A stretch of 64,000 bases of DNA from Sophora flavescens (GCA_030762895.1 CM061063.1:52035196-52099195), one strand, 5' to 3'. Numbered from the stretch's first letter, positions 1 through 13,183 are shown. Numbers and translations are program-made. Notes: a model not told the origin generated them from the sequence alone.

Positions 1-118
1 TGAGCCTTGACAGGTCTTGTTCTACTATATACCAAATTCAAGTCTTTTAATGTGGTTGCTTTATTCTCTTGTCTGTTGTTCTTTCTTTTTCTAAAGTTAT
101 TTGGATTATGAACTGTAG

Positions 119-3100
119 TTTGGAAGTTGATTTGAGCAAACAACTCTCAGCTCCTGTAAACCATAATCCACAGCAGCAAATTGAGACAACGATTGATGTA
201 AGAGTTTTGTCTCTTGATTCTTCCCAAATTATTTTATCTCATGGAATGAATGTTATGATATACCTCAGTATTTAATCGAAATTTTCTCTCTATTGAGTTC
301 TATTTGGGGAAAAAAGTATATAATACCTGACTTTGTTTTCCATGTGGTTTCATTTCTCTTTTTTTAAAATGAAATGGAGATCAGGTAACTGAAACCAAGA
401 GAGCAAGATGGAAATTGGCACCAACACGCCGCGAGCAAGAAAAATGGGATAGAGCTACAAAAGCTGCAACTGGAGGCAGCGTAAGTAATGTTTTGCTGTC
501 ACGTGAACTCCCTGTCATTAAGATCTAATTTTCTACTCATAAACTAGAAATACTTTCCAGCTTATGCTACAGAGAAGAACTTAACATTTGCTGCTGTAAG
601 ACAGAGCTAAATGAACGGTTTACTTTTGAACCCAAAACAGAAACTTGACAACCTATGTATCCTTAATAATATTGGGAGGTTGCTTTCTACTATTCAAAGA
701 TCTGATTTAGACTACCTATAGGATGTGATGTTTCGGGAATTAAGGCGATCTCGTGAAGACCCAGAAGTATTGGCTGCTCAATCTGAGGAGCAGTATGCTA
801 AGGTACTCGATATCTTTGATTTTTCTCCATAAAAAGTCATGCACATCTTACCCTCTTCCTTTGTGGCATTGATCAAATATCAAATCTTGTTAATTCCGTT
901 CCTACACTTATTTGGGGTTTTCAGTTAAAGAGGAAGTTGCAAGTGCTTACATTGGGTATAGGTGGCGTTGGTCTGGTTTCAGCTTATGTTTCTTATTCTC
1001 CTGAGATTGCAGCTAGGTACTTAGATTTCTTTGTGCACTTATTTACTTAGTTATTCTGAATGTCAGATTTTCCTATCAAATATGTAGAATTGAGAGTTAA
1101 TATTCAGCTTAGCAAGCAACATCCATTAAAAATACTCAAAAGTGATATTTGAATTGAAAACTCCTTGACATATTGAATACATTAGACAACATTGTCATAG
1201 ATTAGTTTAACTGAAGGGGTTTTAACTTTTAACAGTTCACTTCATATTCAAAACAAAGTATTTCTCCTTTTGAACTATAAATGTCCAGTACTTTTCAAGA
1301 AGTCTTCATTTATAATGTGTATGGGGATTTGGGTTGGGAGAGACACGGGCTTTTAGAGGATAGAAACAACATGGAGGGAAAGGAAAGAGATGGTAAGAAA
1401 TATTTATATTCCCTGCATATGAAAATGGAATGAGGAATTGAAAGGGAATATATCTTTCTCGTATTTCTTTTAGGATTTTAAGAGGCAAGAAAAGGAAGAA
1501 AATAAATTGGTTTTGATTAAACAATTATTCTCTTCCTTCACCCCAATTCAGAAGCAGTTATTCTCTTTCTCTATTCCCCTCCCCTACTAAAAGCCAACTT
1601 TCAGACATATTTTCCTGATCTCCTTCTAGACACACTGCTTCACCTTCTCTTTACCCTTCTTTCTTGCTATATCTCGTCCTCCCTCAGAACAGGCACTACT
1701 GCACTTTGAGATGGTTAAAAATAGAAAAACTTAGAGGGAATTATTAATGTCAAGTTGCCATTGAGAGACCTGCAGGATAAATCCACTCTGTTGTGCTAGT
1801 TATCAATTATTATTCATTAAAAACAAAACTACTGATACAAGGTGAAGTATCGGTGAATTGCTAATATTTGAGAACATCTAGTATCCTTCAAAATGAAGTT
1901 TTGAGGATTATTCACTTTTTCTAATATATACTTTGTCTCATGTATTCAGCTTTGGTGCTGGCTTCCTTGGTTCTTTGATGTATATTCGAATGCTGGGCAG
2001 TAGTGTGGACTCGCTAAAAACAGATGGTGCAAAGGCCCTTGTCAAGTAATCTTTACATGATAGATTTACTTTGCAGAATTTAAACATGCATCTTATTGCA
2101 ACCGTGACTGTTTGATTAGTCAAGTTTGAAATTTCTTGTTTGTCATTAATAATTTTCCAAAAATAATTTGTCCATGTCTAAGTTTATAGCAGACATATAA
2201 AGTATGGTGGTAAATGAAAGGGAACAAGATTTAACCTAGGTCACATCTCATTAAATATATCGTTTGATATAATTGTCTCTTCCACAGTTCCACTAGAATA
2301 CTGAATAGGTGGGAATTGGATTTCTATCAGTTTCAGTTTGTTATTCATTTTTTTTATAAAATAAGTAGCTATGATCTATTTAATTTTCATTTTTTTTCAC
2401 CTTGTTGATTGTTGGTATAGATAACAAAGGCCTTATGGGATGTTACTTGCAGGGGAGCAGTTGGACAACCAAGATTACTGGTTCCTGTTGTATTAGTCAT
2501 GATTTATAACCGCTGGAATGGGCAAGTCTCCTTCTGATATGCAATTCGAACAATTATTATTTTGTTAATGAAATCAATTTAATTTGCAAACATATTTTCT
2601 TGGCCTCTTTTTTAGGCATGAAGTATAGCACTTTTCGTATTTATGTTTCTTGTCTCTTATTGATGAAACCATTTTGATTTTGTATGTTTCAACAACATAT
2701 ACAAATAACAAAACTTAGGTAATGTTCTCTGGGTGCTTGTCGTAATGTTTTTCAATGAGAATGACATGTATAATAGCTGATACACATGTTATACTTTTCA
2801 TTGGTGAATTGTTACGCGTGTCTTCTTCTCATTGGAAAACAACACTAGAAGCACCTAAAAATTTGCACCTAAGTTTTGTCCATATCCAAATACCTTGACG
2901 TTTGAGTGATGTAGTGATTGGATGCCATCTTTGCCAATGACTTTAGGTCTAAATGGCACTTCTTTCTCCTTGCATCATTGTATCATCTGAGTGATGTACT
3001 GAGAATGTTGTTTGGTTGCAGGATTATCGTTCCAGAATATGGAGCTATGCACTTAGAATTGATACCAATGCTAGTGGGGTTTTTCACATACAAGATTGCA

Positions 3101-3142
3101 ACTTTTGTTCAAGCTATAGAGGAAGCGCTTCCCGAGCTGTAA
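119..3142 (+). CDS. CGL160: CGL160-like chloroplast ATP synthase assembly factor, 3' exons (partial)
   Basis: Six or seven exons read through in frame: 119-197 (least certain), 385-480, 722-802, 925-1016, 1950-2045, 2453-2521 and 3022-3142 (stop TAA 3140-3142). Junction phases agree at every step. The protein end has a charged stretch (VTETKRARWKLAPTRR), FRELRRSREDPEVLAAQ, and then an AtpI/UncI-like membrane domain with segments around LTLGIGGVGLVSAYVS, FGAGFLGSLMYIRML, RLLVPVVLVMIYNRW and LELIPMLVGFFTYKIATF. From family knowledge this matches CGL160 of green plants, a thylakoid protein that helps assemble the c-ring and CF1 of ATP synthase. The N-terminal half and promoter lie before the window. 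The intron after 2521 has a GC donor. The name rests on remembered similarity and no search was run. Confidence 0.8.
1310..1640. repeat. GA/CT-rich insert-like stretch inside a long intron
   Basis: Purine-rich sequence (gggttgggagagac, ggagggaaaggaaag) followed by a CT-rich partner (ctttctctattcccctccc) lies in the 933-bp intron between 1016 and 1950. It resembles a small degenerate inverted-repeat element. A similar GA-rich stretch occurs at 3530-3600. No clean terminal repeats or target duplication could be fixed. Confidence 0.25.
2522..3021 (+). other. GC-AG intron of the CGL160-like gene
   Basis: The exon ends ...TGGAATGG and the intron starts gcaagt, the usual extended consensus of GC-AG introns, and ends ttgcag at 3021. 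Joining here keeps the frame (W-N-G-I-I-V-P). No GT donor nearby does. Confidence 0.7.
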
Positions 3143-4270
3143 AAAAGACCTAAATATGAAATATCAGGGAAAAGAAAAATGTTTGCCTTATTGATTCTTG
3201 AGTCACTGAACACGCTGATTTATTCATGTTTTCCCATATTAGGATTATTGATTTCCAGATATTTTACGTATATTCCCTTTTCAGTCTTGATCTTGAGTCT
3301 TTTCTCCCACATTAAGCACATAGTGATTGCATTTATGTTTTTTTTTTTCATATTAAGAATAATTACATCAGGGGACACAGGATTATATTCATGTATTCCA
3401 CATTTGGAATGTTTTTCTAAATATAAATGCTAACCAGTGGAGTGGCTAGTAACTTGGGCTAAAATAAATAAATATCTCCATACGAATTTATTAGTGACCT
3501 TTTATAAGAAAAATAGTAGAACATGGATGGAAATTGGAAAGAGACAAGAGGGAAAGGAAGGAAGAGACGGATGGGGTTTAATTCTCACTTACTTGGATGT
3601 ATTAGTGGGGCAAGGAGGAGGAATTAACTCTCTTGCCTCTATTGAATTTAAAATAAATCCTTTTATAACTCATTTTGAGGGAATCAATTTTATAACTTTT
3701 AAGATGAAAGGAAAATTTTTCCAAACAAGAGTAGGAGTCACCTTATTACCCCCCTTCTCTTTTGTTACTTCTCATCCAAACATATTCAATTTAGAAAATT
3801 TCATAAGCTAAATCTCAATCTGATGGAGTATCAGAAAATGAAAATAAAGTTAAGGGCTGTGCTGATCCTCAGACATTCATATTGCAGGACATGAAATGGC
3901 CCCGACACATTATAGGATGCAACTGCATCATTATTTCCATGCCTAAGTGGTGGTAATGCCCAATGCTCGAGCACGTTCAGCAAATGAAGTTAATAAAAAA
4001 GTTAGCATGAATTTGGTTATAAAATGTAAGCTAGGATTATAGGAGGAAAGAACTGCAAATCTTCTAACACCAAATTTACTGCAATACATGCATACCTTAT
4101 TTGATTTCTTAAGCCTTTCTTTGGTATAAATAAGAAGAAAATAAAATGAAAGGGCATGAATAACAATGAATTATGAATGCATGCATCATGATGCCATGAT
4201 TCCCAACCCACTTCTCTCCATCCCAAAGAGACCACTCAGTTTAGAAGGTAGCTTTTGGGCAACATCATCC
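3143..4270. other. Intergenic: 3' UTR of CGL160-like gene and a GA/CT-rich repeat
   Basis: The start should be the 3' UTR of the CGL160-like gene. From about 3437 to 3811 there is an open but composition-driven stretch with GA-rich (gagggaaaggaaggaagag) and CT-rich (ccccccttctctttt) parts, like a small degenerate transposon. The rest up to 4270 is AT-rich and would hold the 3' UTR of the convergent peptide gene. No gene is seen. Confidence 0.4.
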
Positions 4271-4600
4271 CTAGGTTCCACCATGCTTTTTGTTTGAAAC
4301 ACCATTAACATTGTGCCTTGATTTGCTACAACGAACACCACGCCTATGTTGGTTGTGGTGCAGGGAAGGGGCAGAAGTTGGAACCGGGATCCCTTTTGGA
4401 AGGGAGGCATAGAAGGCAAAAGGGTCTCTAACTCTGCCTTTTTCATGGTTGTTGTGACCCTTGTGGTAATGGATGATCTTCAAATCTTGAATTCTGGAAG
4501 ATGCAGCATTTGCTATGGCCATGTTGGAGATAAGCAGAAGGATCAGCATGAGAAAAGAGATAAAGGGCACCAAGAGTTTAGAAGCCATGACAGGAGACAT
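4271..4600 (-). CDS. IDA-like (IDL) secreted peptide precursor
   Basis: A single-exon ORF of about 109 codons. The N-terminus is a hydrophobic signal peptide (LLVPFISFLMLILLLI). A basic variable region follows (RIQDLK, HKGHNNHEKGRVRD), and then LPKGIPVPTSAPSLHHN at about residues 66-82. This matches the EPIP motif of INFLORESCENCE DEFICIENT IN ABSCISSION and its IDL relatives, whose processed peptide (PIPPSAPSKRHN type) is sensed by the HAESA/HSL receptor kinases in abscission, lateral root emergence and stress. Unusually, about 26 residues follow the peptide, basic and with one Cys. The second Met (MASK) could equally be the start. A TATA box lies about 50 bp upstream. CLE and PIP families were considered, but the PxPxSAPSxxHN pattern fits IDL best. 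Confidence 0.8.
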   Translation of the reverse strand: MSPVMASKLLVPFISFLMLILLLISNMAIANAASSRIQDLKIIHYHKGHNNHEKGRVRDPFAFYASLPKGIPVPTSAPSLHHNQHRRGVRCSKSRHNVNGVSNKKHGGT

Positions 4601-4650
4601 GTTTTTTGGGTAGCTAATCTCCTTATGCAGATGTTGGGTTTCAGTTTGGT

Positions 4651-4659
4651 TTTTATAGA
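4651..4659 (-). promoter_or_regulatory. TATA box of the IDL gene
   Basis: The - strand reads TCTATAAAA about 50-60 bp before the ATG. That would put the transcription start near 4620-4625 and give a 5' UTR of only about 20-25 nt. The inference is from position and consensus only. Confidence 0.55.
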
Positions 4660-5262
4660 CTAAAGTACATGAGATGCTCTAAAAATTGTTGCAGTGTAAC
4701 GGATGTACAACTGCATGAGAGAAAATGAAAGCTAAATCAAATTTGACACCAAAAGACAAATTATTGGTGCTAATCTAGCAGAAACAGGTTTACCGGTTTG
4801 GCATTGTTTAGAAGAAACACTTACAAATGAAGTATCACATTCATCAGTTTGTTTGCTTTTTGGACTCACTCTCCCTCTTTTTCTCTCTCCCTGTCCTCAG
4901 GGTTAACCTGTTACATTTGATGAAACACTGAAACCCGGAAACTCACAACAATTTCTGTCCTACATAACACAATTTGAGGGCAATAAGGGGTACCTCATTG
5001 GCCAAACAAATTTAAAATTTTAAAACAAACTAATCCCTATGAGAACGATTTGAGAAACGTATAACATCAAGGGACAGGAAGGAATCCAAGTAAAATCCTT
5101 ACTGGCACAAACCAAAAGCCCGTTTTATTGTATGATAATAGATAGTTTCATTGTTGTTTGATGCAGGTCCACATCTCTAACAAACAACATAGGTTCTTAC
5201 AATGTATACATCCGATGCCACAAACATTACAAACATGAACAGCACAACACAGCCATGGAGGC
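4660..5262. other. Spacer: IDL upstream region and PEPC 3' UTR
   Basis: Both genes are on the - strand, so this stretch holds the promoter of the IDL gene (lower part, with a CT-rich tract near 4860-4900) and the 3' UTR of PEPC (upper part, roughly 5100-5262). No ORF or RNA gene is seen. Confidence 0.5.
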
Positions 5263-8200
5263 TTAACCAGTGTTTTGCATGCCAGCAGCTATGCCCTTCA
5301 TTGTCAAGATAAGTGTGTCCTCCAGACCAGGAGCATATTCGCTCTTAGGGTTAAGTTTGACAAGCTCTGCAGCTGGCTTGCTTGATTCCATGTAGTCTTT
5401 TGACAAATGTGGTCTCAACTTTACATGGTAGTCAGAATCACGGATTTGCTTCAATGTGTAGGCTTGCAAAACATTAAGGGTTGTGATGTATGAATCGCGA
5501 AGACCAAGTCTTTGCTTTAAGTAGGGATCTCCTTCAAGGAGATCTCTGTGCCCAGCAGCCTACAACAAGATTTACAGGAATAAAATGGGTCATTAAGTAC
5601 CAAATAAAGAAAATTATTTTCACTTCCACTCTTCTGCCAGGACTAACATGAAACAAATGATACAAATAGATAAAAGGAAAGGGAAGGGGGGTTATTCATC
5701 TTCATGGAAACAAGTTAAATGGTTCTATCTTGAAATTAAAGCTACTGATAAGAGAGAGAGAAGAATCAGCTTGGTCAAAAAATTTGTTTCCTGTTGAGCT
5801 TTCAACATTCCATAAATTTGTCATTATGTATGGCACTGAGCAAATGCTGAATTCAAATATAGAAACATCATCTACAGCAACAAAAGAAATGTAAAACAAT
5901 CCAAATAGGTGAATTATTAAACAGCAATAATGGATTACCTGGAGGAGAAGGCTCTTGGTTTCTTCATATTTAGCCCTTAAACGCTCTCCAAATGACCACA
6001 GTTCTCCTGACACTAGGAGTTTGTCATATAGGGTTGCAATCCCTGGGTCTCCCTTGGCAAACACCATTTCAACCAAGTCAAGGGTGACCCTGAAGAAAGG
6101 CCATTGGTTGTACATATCCTGAAGCATTTGGAGATTCTTCGGATCCTTTTCGATTACATGCTTAAATGCTGCCCCAAAGCCAAGCCATACTGGTAAGTGA
6201 AACCTTGTTTGAGTCCAAGCAAAGATCCAAGGGATAGCACGAAGTGATTCAATTCCCCCACTTGGCTTTCGTTTTGATGGACGACTGCCAATGTTCATCC
6301 TTCCATACTCCAACTCAGGAGTTGCCTGCAGTTCGCAATGTTCAGAAATAAGGAAAGAAAATAATGTGCAAAAGAAAAGTAAAGAATGAAACCAAGGAAA
6401 GAAATTGCAGGGTCATTAGTTTTATGACTGCAAAAGGAAAGAGAAATTTATACTTAAATCATCAGACAGTTGTATTCTAATTAATCAGAAATTTTGTAAG
6501 CAATAATAATATATTCACAGAATTGGGAAAGAAAAATAGATGGTAATTAGCAGTGCAGATAATATTAATGAAATTTTGAATACTAAGTGTGTTAAAGTAG
6601 CATTTGTCATAAACACTATTACTGCAATTTTAAATACTAATGTTAACTGAATTATCAATTCTGAAAACATACCACTTAAACTGCTAGATTTTCAAGGGCA
6701 TCTTTCTATACGGAGGTTAATAATATAAGAAGACTGATAGCAAACAGCACTTACACATCGGAAGTATTCAACAAAACGGGGTTCTTGGAAAACAATGGAG
6801 CGATACTCCTTCGTTGCAATGATAGCCATCTCATCCAGGAGGGCGCGCCATTCTGGTTTTGGTGACTCGGGAGGATGCATTCCATGCTCAAGTGTAGCAG
6901 CAGTGAAACGCTGAAGTGTTCTAAAGCATAAATGCTCCTCTCCAAATGACTGTTCAATAACTTCACCTTGAACCGTTACCCGAAGTGAGCCATGAATAGT
7001 ATCTGGTGGCTGAGATAATATAGCAAGATGAGTGGGACCTCCTCCTCTTCCCACGGTCCCTCCTCTGCCATGGAACATTGTAAGCTTAACACTGAACTCC
7101 TTCGCAACCTTTATGAGCTCTTCTTGAGCCTTGTACAGTGCCCAAGCTGCAGAAAGACGACCAGCATCTTTTCCTGAGTCTGAGTATCCTATCATAACTT
7201 CTTGTTTCCCATTGATATGGTTTCTGTACCAATCTATAGAGAAAAGGCGGGCTACTGCAGCAGGAGCAGCCTCAAGATCAGCAAGCTTTTCAAACAAAGG
7301 GACAACCCTTAATGGCTGCTTCACGTGACATTCACGCTGTAAAAGCTCTACAGCAAGCACATCAGATGGGGCCGTTGCCATTGAGATGATATAGGCACCA
7401 AAGTTGTCTGAGGGAAGTTCTGAAATGACATGGAAGGTTTCCAAAACATCAGCAATTTCTTCTGTCTTAGGAAGATCAGGGCCGAAGAGAGGGCGCTTTC
7501 CGCTGAGCTCGGACAATAGCCATTCCTGCCTGCGTTCCTCAGACCATTCTCGATAAGATCCAATCTCCAAGTGGTTTGTAATAGCATCCATAACATCAGT
7601 GTGCCTATCTGATTCTTGACGGATATCAAGTCTTACAAATGAAAGTCCAAATGTGGAAACTTGCCGCAAGAAATCAAGAAGGCTTCCATCAGCTATTGGT
7701 TGGTCACCACATGCACACAGTGATCTATAACATAGCTCAAGAGGCTCCAGGAACTACAAGAAAAAATTGGAGCACGTTACAGGATTTTAATGTAACATAT
7801 ATAAATAACTATATCAAGATTATTCTGGACAATTGTGATTTCATGCCATGCATTAGGTATTGCCTATTCAGAGTCGAGGGTTTGATGCAACCTGATAAAA
7901 TTTGGCAGGAGGTTAATTACAGGGTTGAGAGAATTGTTGCCAGCTTGAATAAATATATTGGCTGCAATGAGTAGCAATATGCAATTCTCTAAGCAGTTTG
8001 AAATTGTTCCTCGTCATATTTTTAGAAGGATTCACCAATAAGATCAGAAAAACTAAAACCAACTAAAGCAAATACTATATGTCAGTATTCCCATAATCAA
8101 GAAGTAAAACAACCTTTAAGGATGAGAAATCTAGCACTGCTAGTAAATATTAACATCAAGGAATGAATCTACATAATGCTACAAGTTCTATTGCTCCTTG

Positions 8201-11200
8201 AACCACATTCAGTATTGCCCGAGAATATGGCCTAACCACCTAAGTATTTAAAGTATCCAAGGATAGATATATCCTAAAGACAAAGTGGGAACTGGGAAGC
8301 AATCCAACCAGTCACTTCAAGGCACTTGCCTTTTAGTATAAAGGTTCAATCATCCCTATCCTATGACTGTTTATTAGGCTGTTTATAATGATAATACCTG
8401 TTCAACATTTGTGAAGGTTGTCTCTTCGGGGATTTCAGAGCTCCCATTGGCTAATAACTGGCGAGCACGTTCACGTGTATTATATAGTTTGTCCCTCACA
8501 TCACCAAGAATAACTCGATATGGCTCATTTGGAGGAATCTTTTTCCAAAACTCTGCAGCAATGAAGCATTTATTACAGTAACATTCAATACTAATTAAAC
8601 TTACTTACCCAAAAGCTTCAACTATAAATAAATCAACAAGCATGAAGCACTACTGTAGTTCAAAAGTTCTGATCTGAGCTGTTTTTCAGTATTGGATTGA
8701 TTTAATGTTCAATATTGTAGATTCCAATAAAGAATTCAAAAGCTTAAGAGTGTAATTCAGAACAACAATATATTAATATCATTATTGCATACCAATATAA
8801 TGTTTTGCATCTCTCTTTGAGAACCTGTGGAGTTCCTCGGCACGAACACGGAGCTCGTCATTGCAGCGCCACATAGACAGCTACCAAAACCATTAAAAAA
8901 AGAAGGTAAGAAAAGTCCCCTCAATGCTAAAATAAAATAAATTATGACAATGGTAACCAGCATATTTGATACCTCAAACATGAGATCCTCAATCTGAGAG
9001 AAGTACAAATTAGCAGCCATCATTCTAGCCAGCAAACACACATCCCTTGTAACTTCAGGGGTTACCCTAGGATTACCTGCAATTCACATTAGACATACTG
9101 TAAGACAGAAAGTCGTGAGTATATTACAAGCCACACCTCTAAGGCAGTGTCCAAGACTGAATATGTCCAATGTAGACAGTGGAATGGATGAATAAAATAT
9201 AAGGCGCAAAGGATCTGGGGTATAAACATTTTGAATCAAAATCACGTGAATACTTTGGCAAATAAAGGAAGTTTAACAAGATAAACTTGTTTTTGAGGAA
9301 CATCTCTGTTCATTAATTGCTTAGGAAAAAGAAAGATACCATCACGATCTCCTCCCATCCAAGAAGAGAATTGAATAAGAGGGGCATTATATGGGACACG
9401 TTCATCTATCCCAATGTTCTTCAGAGCTGTGTCAACCCGACGCAGAAACTTTGGTACACCTTTCCAGATTGTCTCATGAAAGTAACTCATTCCTGCCCTC
9501 ATCTCATCTTGTGGTGTAGGAGGGGTCCTTCGAATTTCATCTGTACGAAATGCAGCTTGAATCTGTACGGAGAAAAAATGTCAATAGGGGCCTTAGTCTT
9601 ACCACAAAGATTGCTATATACAATTCTAACTACCAATTCATAGCCATAGTAAAACCCATTTAAAGAAGAATGTGATTGAAATTAAACTTTGATCAAAATT
9701 AATTGGGAGAGGAAATCCAAATGGAACAGCTACATTCAGAGAACTAGAGCTAAAGCTTTACAGCTAAACAATGATATAAATAGAATCCAAGGCTAAAATA
9801 TAATTAAAAAAATTAAAATAAGTAATTCTGACCAAGCATAACTTAACTCAGAGTTTTATACTCTAGAAATCGCACACTAAGGATAGGGAACTTTGAAAAT
9901 ACAAAATATAAAAAAACATTGATCTCTAACTTTTTACAATAAGTTTTCTTCCAAGTTCTAACTCCAAATTTAAACATGATAAACAAAATGCACATTAAAA
10001 AGAGAGATTTAATTTTTTTATACCTAAACACAAAATAAATTCCACCCATGCCATCATAGTATTCCTGCAATGCTACCCATATGAATAGGCATACAACACA
10101 GATAACTTTGATTATTCTAACCTAACAAAAGAAAATATTGTTATCACTTATCACGTAATAAATTATCAGGTCATCATCTCTAAACTCCAAGAAATTGTGT
10201 GAATATTTACAAGAAAATATCAACCTCAATCTTTATTTTTATCAACAAATAAAAGAAGAAGAGGCAAAGTAGCAAACAGCTCAGATAATCGTGTGGCTGT
10301 CATTAATGGCATCATATACATATACATATATAGAATCAAGAACAATCAACAGTTAGGCACCTCTCTTTGTAAAGCCTCATCAAGTTCCTGCTTATCATCT
10401 GGTGTAATGTCTTTAGCATACAACTGTGTCAAACAATTCCTTATCCTGAAAATAAAAATAAAAAGGGCAATTATTATCAATAGAAACAATAAACCTTAGT
10501 ACAGAAATTGCCAAAATGGCAGAGACAGTGATAGCGTGTCGTGGCACTACTAACTACAGGTGGTTGAACTTCAGCATATTGAAATGGTAATTGGTAAATG
10601 CACAACAAATGGACTAACACAACTCCTCTGAGTGAGTTACAACATATGGAAATCAAGTTAAGTAACGGACAAACCTGCCATGCTTTTGAAGCAAAGATCT
10701 GCGAACAGACTGAGTAGGATGAGCAGTTAGGACCAAATCTACAGTTTGGTTCTTCAGAGCATCAAAGACTTCCTGGGGAGTTTTCTTCAGTTCATTCACA
10801 AGCCTCTTGAAGGTCTCCTCAATGTCTGACTCAGTGATGGCGGAGCTCTCATCAGCAAAATCACCCTTCTTTAATAACTTGATCCTTCTTCGGTAGGCAA
10901 TTTGAACTTCTTCAGCCAAGTTGGCCAAATTAAGCATGTGAGAAAATGATTTGGCAATGACTATGGAGTCCCCAGCATCAAGGCCAGTTAGCTTATTCCC
11001 AAGTTCCTCCAACTTCTGAGGGTTATTCTGCCCCTCATACTCAGCCGACAGCTCATAACATTCTTGAACCTAGTACACATCAAATCACTGATACTAGTAA
11101 GTAAGCCACAAAGTCCATGCATACACAGAAAGGATAAATAAAAATAAATAAATAAAAAGACTTTGTGCAAGAAAGGTAATATGCAAATGGAATTGATTTC

Positions 11201-11803
11201 TGCTTTTTGTTTTTGTCCTTGATAAGGTATCCCCACAGGCAAGAGGCGTCCCCATGAGACTAATCTCTAGGACACTGTCTTCTCTAGAATTTGAAGTATA
11301 GTCCTCCCTAAGAGGGCGGCTGGCTTACCACCATGCCCAAACCTTGATGGAATTGATTTAATTTACTTATTAAGCATGAATCTGTATTTCACTATAACCA
11401 CTTAACACAACAACTTGGTTCAAAAGATAAACCATACTCAGACTCTTGCTTAAATGTCAATTAACCATGTTCTAATACTAAAAATTCACTCTTATCATAA
11501 AAACCTGAAGTGGGGTTCCAGAAATATGTCAATATTGTGCTAAAGGTGGCATCTTTTCACAGCAACAAAACAAAACTGGCAAGAGATAACATGATAAACA
11601 AAATAAAAGGGGTGGTGGGTGAGGATGAGAATTACCGTTTCTCTGATATCTTCCCCATGCAAATCCTGAAGAATGTCAAGGAAGCGGTCCAGCAACAAAG
11701 CATCATATTCAACTAACTTGTCATCATCAGAGACCTTCCTTGGTGCCAATAACCTCAACTGAGCATCAATTGAAGCCATCTTCTCAACGTTCCTACTTGC
11801 CAT
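5263..11803 (-). CDS. PPC: Plant-type phosphoenolpyruvate carboxylase, C3 form (10 exons)
   Basis: Exons from ATG to stop: 11803-11636, 11069-10675, 10445-10361, 9562-9340, 9076-8973, 8880-8793, 8552-8398, 7753-6755, 6325-5939, 5559-5263. They total 2901 nt, so 966 residues, normal for the family, and all introns are GT-AG with matching phases. The enzyme adds bicarbonate to PEP to give oxaloacetate in the cytosol, feeding the TCA cycle, nitrogen assimilation and malate supply. Visible sites are the regulatory phosphoserine (Ser11 in EKMASIDAQLR), catalytic His173 in TAHPTQSVRR, GYSDSGKDAGR (595-605), FHGRGGTVGRGGG (633-645) and the C-terminal QNTG. The position used as the C4 marker (AIPWIFAWTQ, Ala775) is Ala, so this is a C3/housekeeping enzyme. 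Cys739 in YFRCATPE replaces the Leu I would expect. Nothing breaks the frame, so the gene looks functional. Confidence 0.97.
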
Positions 11804-12127
11804 CCTCTCTCTTATATAATATATATAATTGTATATCACACACACAAACACACTCTCAGAGTCTCAGTATTCACTATCTTTGTTCTGAACCAGTCAATTG
11901 ATTAAGGTTGACCGAGAAAAGTAGCCACAGCAAACATGATAATCTGGCACTGAAAAAAAAGATACTGTGAGTGGCCTCTGTGGATGGAAAGAAGAATTAA
12001 GGTAAAAGAAAGAGATGGAGAAAGGAAAATCCCGTGAGACCCAAATGGAAAAAGATCTAGTAGGTATGATCTCTGCACGGAAAAGTACACAGAAAAAGTA
12101 GAGAGAACTTCCACTAGAATGGTGTTG
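11804..12127 (-). promoter_or_regulatory. PEPC 5' leader, possibly with a leader intron
   Basis: The stretch lies between a TATA box and the ATG. It contains an acceptor-like pyrimidine tract (- strand atctttttttcag, near 11950-11962) and CA/TA repeats just before the ATG. A short intron in the leader is possible, but the donor could not be settled. Confidence 0.4.
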
Positions 12128-12134
12128 ATTTATA
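12128..12134 (-). promoter_or_regulatory. TATA box of the PEPC gene
   Basis: The - strand reads CTCTATAAATC about 325 bp before the ATG, followed by a purine/pyrimidine-mixed leader. It is the best core promoter signal upstream of PEPC. Confidence 0.5.
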
Positions 12135-13183
12135 GAGAGTGAAGGATTCCTTCCTTCCAAGGTGAAGTTGTTTTTTGATTTTAAATTTAAAAAAAAATCA
12201 GCGTTGCCCACAGAAACAACACTTCCTTATTCAATGTGAAGTCCAAATAGGTATTTTTTTTTTAAAAAATTTTCTCGACAGAACTATACAACCCCAACCC
12301 CACCCGAAAACTCCACTAATCTACGGTAAGGGAATGAATGACGAGGCAAGAAATGCTCTCGAGCAAAAATTCGTTCATGTGATTCGAACCTCAGCCACTT
12401 GATCAAAGGGTACAAGTTTATCATTACTTATGTCAACCTTTAATGATAGTCCAAATAGGTATATAATATACCCTTTATTTTATTTTATTTTTGTGTTATT
12501 TTAAAATCGATTTAATTGATATGTACTGATAGTGTAAAGATTTTGTATATTGTTAACCAAACAAAATTGATATATTATTAAAAATATTTGACTCTTATCA
12601 TAAATAACTTAAAAGTCATATATATATCTTATTTTTTATTGATTAAGAGTATAAAAAACTTTACAACGACGATGTATATCAATTAAAATTACTTTGTTTT
12701 AAAAATTAATATTACCGAAATGCAATAAAAACCGGGTAATATTTCTACTATTTACAATATATTTTTATATGACATTTAGAATGTGTTTATTATAGATTAT
12801 TTGGTTAAAAAATCATTTTTTAATTAAAAAATCATTTTTAAGGAACTTGACTGTGTTTGTTTAAACTTTTCACAAAAAATATTTTTTTTCAAAAAAAAAT
12901 CATTTTTATTGTTAAAATGAAAAGTTACTTTCATTAACTTTTGGAGAAAAGCACTAGCTATTTTTAGGGGAAAAAATTATGATTATAAACAAACACAAAA
13001 TAATTTTTATTTTTTTTAAATTATTGAATGTCAAAATCAAATTTTCTAATACGTAACAAACGAGCCCTTACAATATGATTTGAAACTAAGTGGTTTTTAC
13101 ATGAGTTCTTATTTGTAAAAACTGATTCTTAAAATTCACCCATTGGAGATGGATGACCTGGATGTTCCAAAATACCACCCTGT

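Noticed and set aside
3437..3811. 124-codon + strand ORF between CGL160-like and IDL genes
   Set aside because: Composition is GA/CT-biased and repeat-like, with no recognisable domain or promoter.
7131..7328. + strand ORFs over the PEPC exons (also 9317-9643)
   Set aside because: They lie antisense to conserved PEPC codons and have no features of their own.
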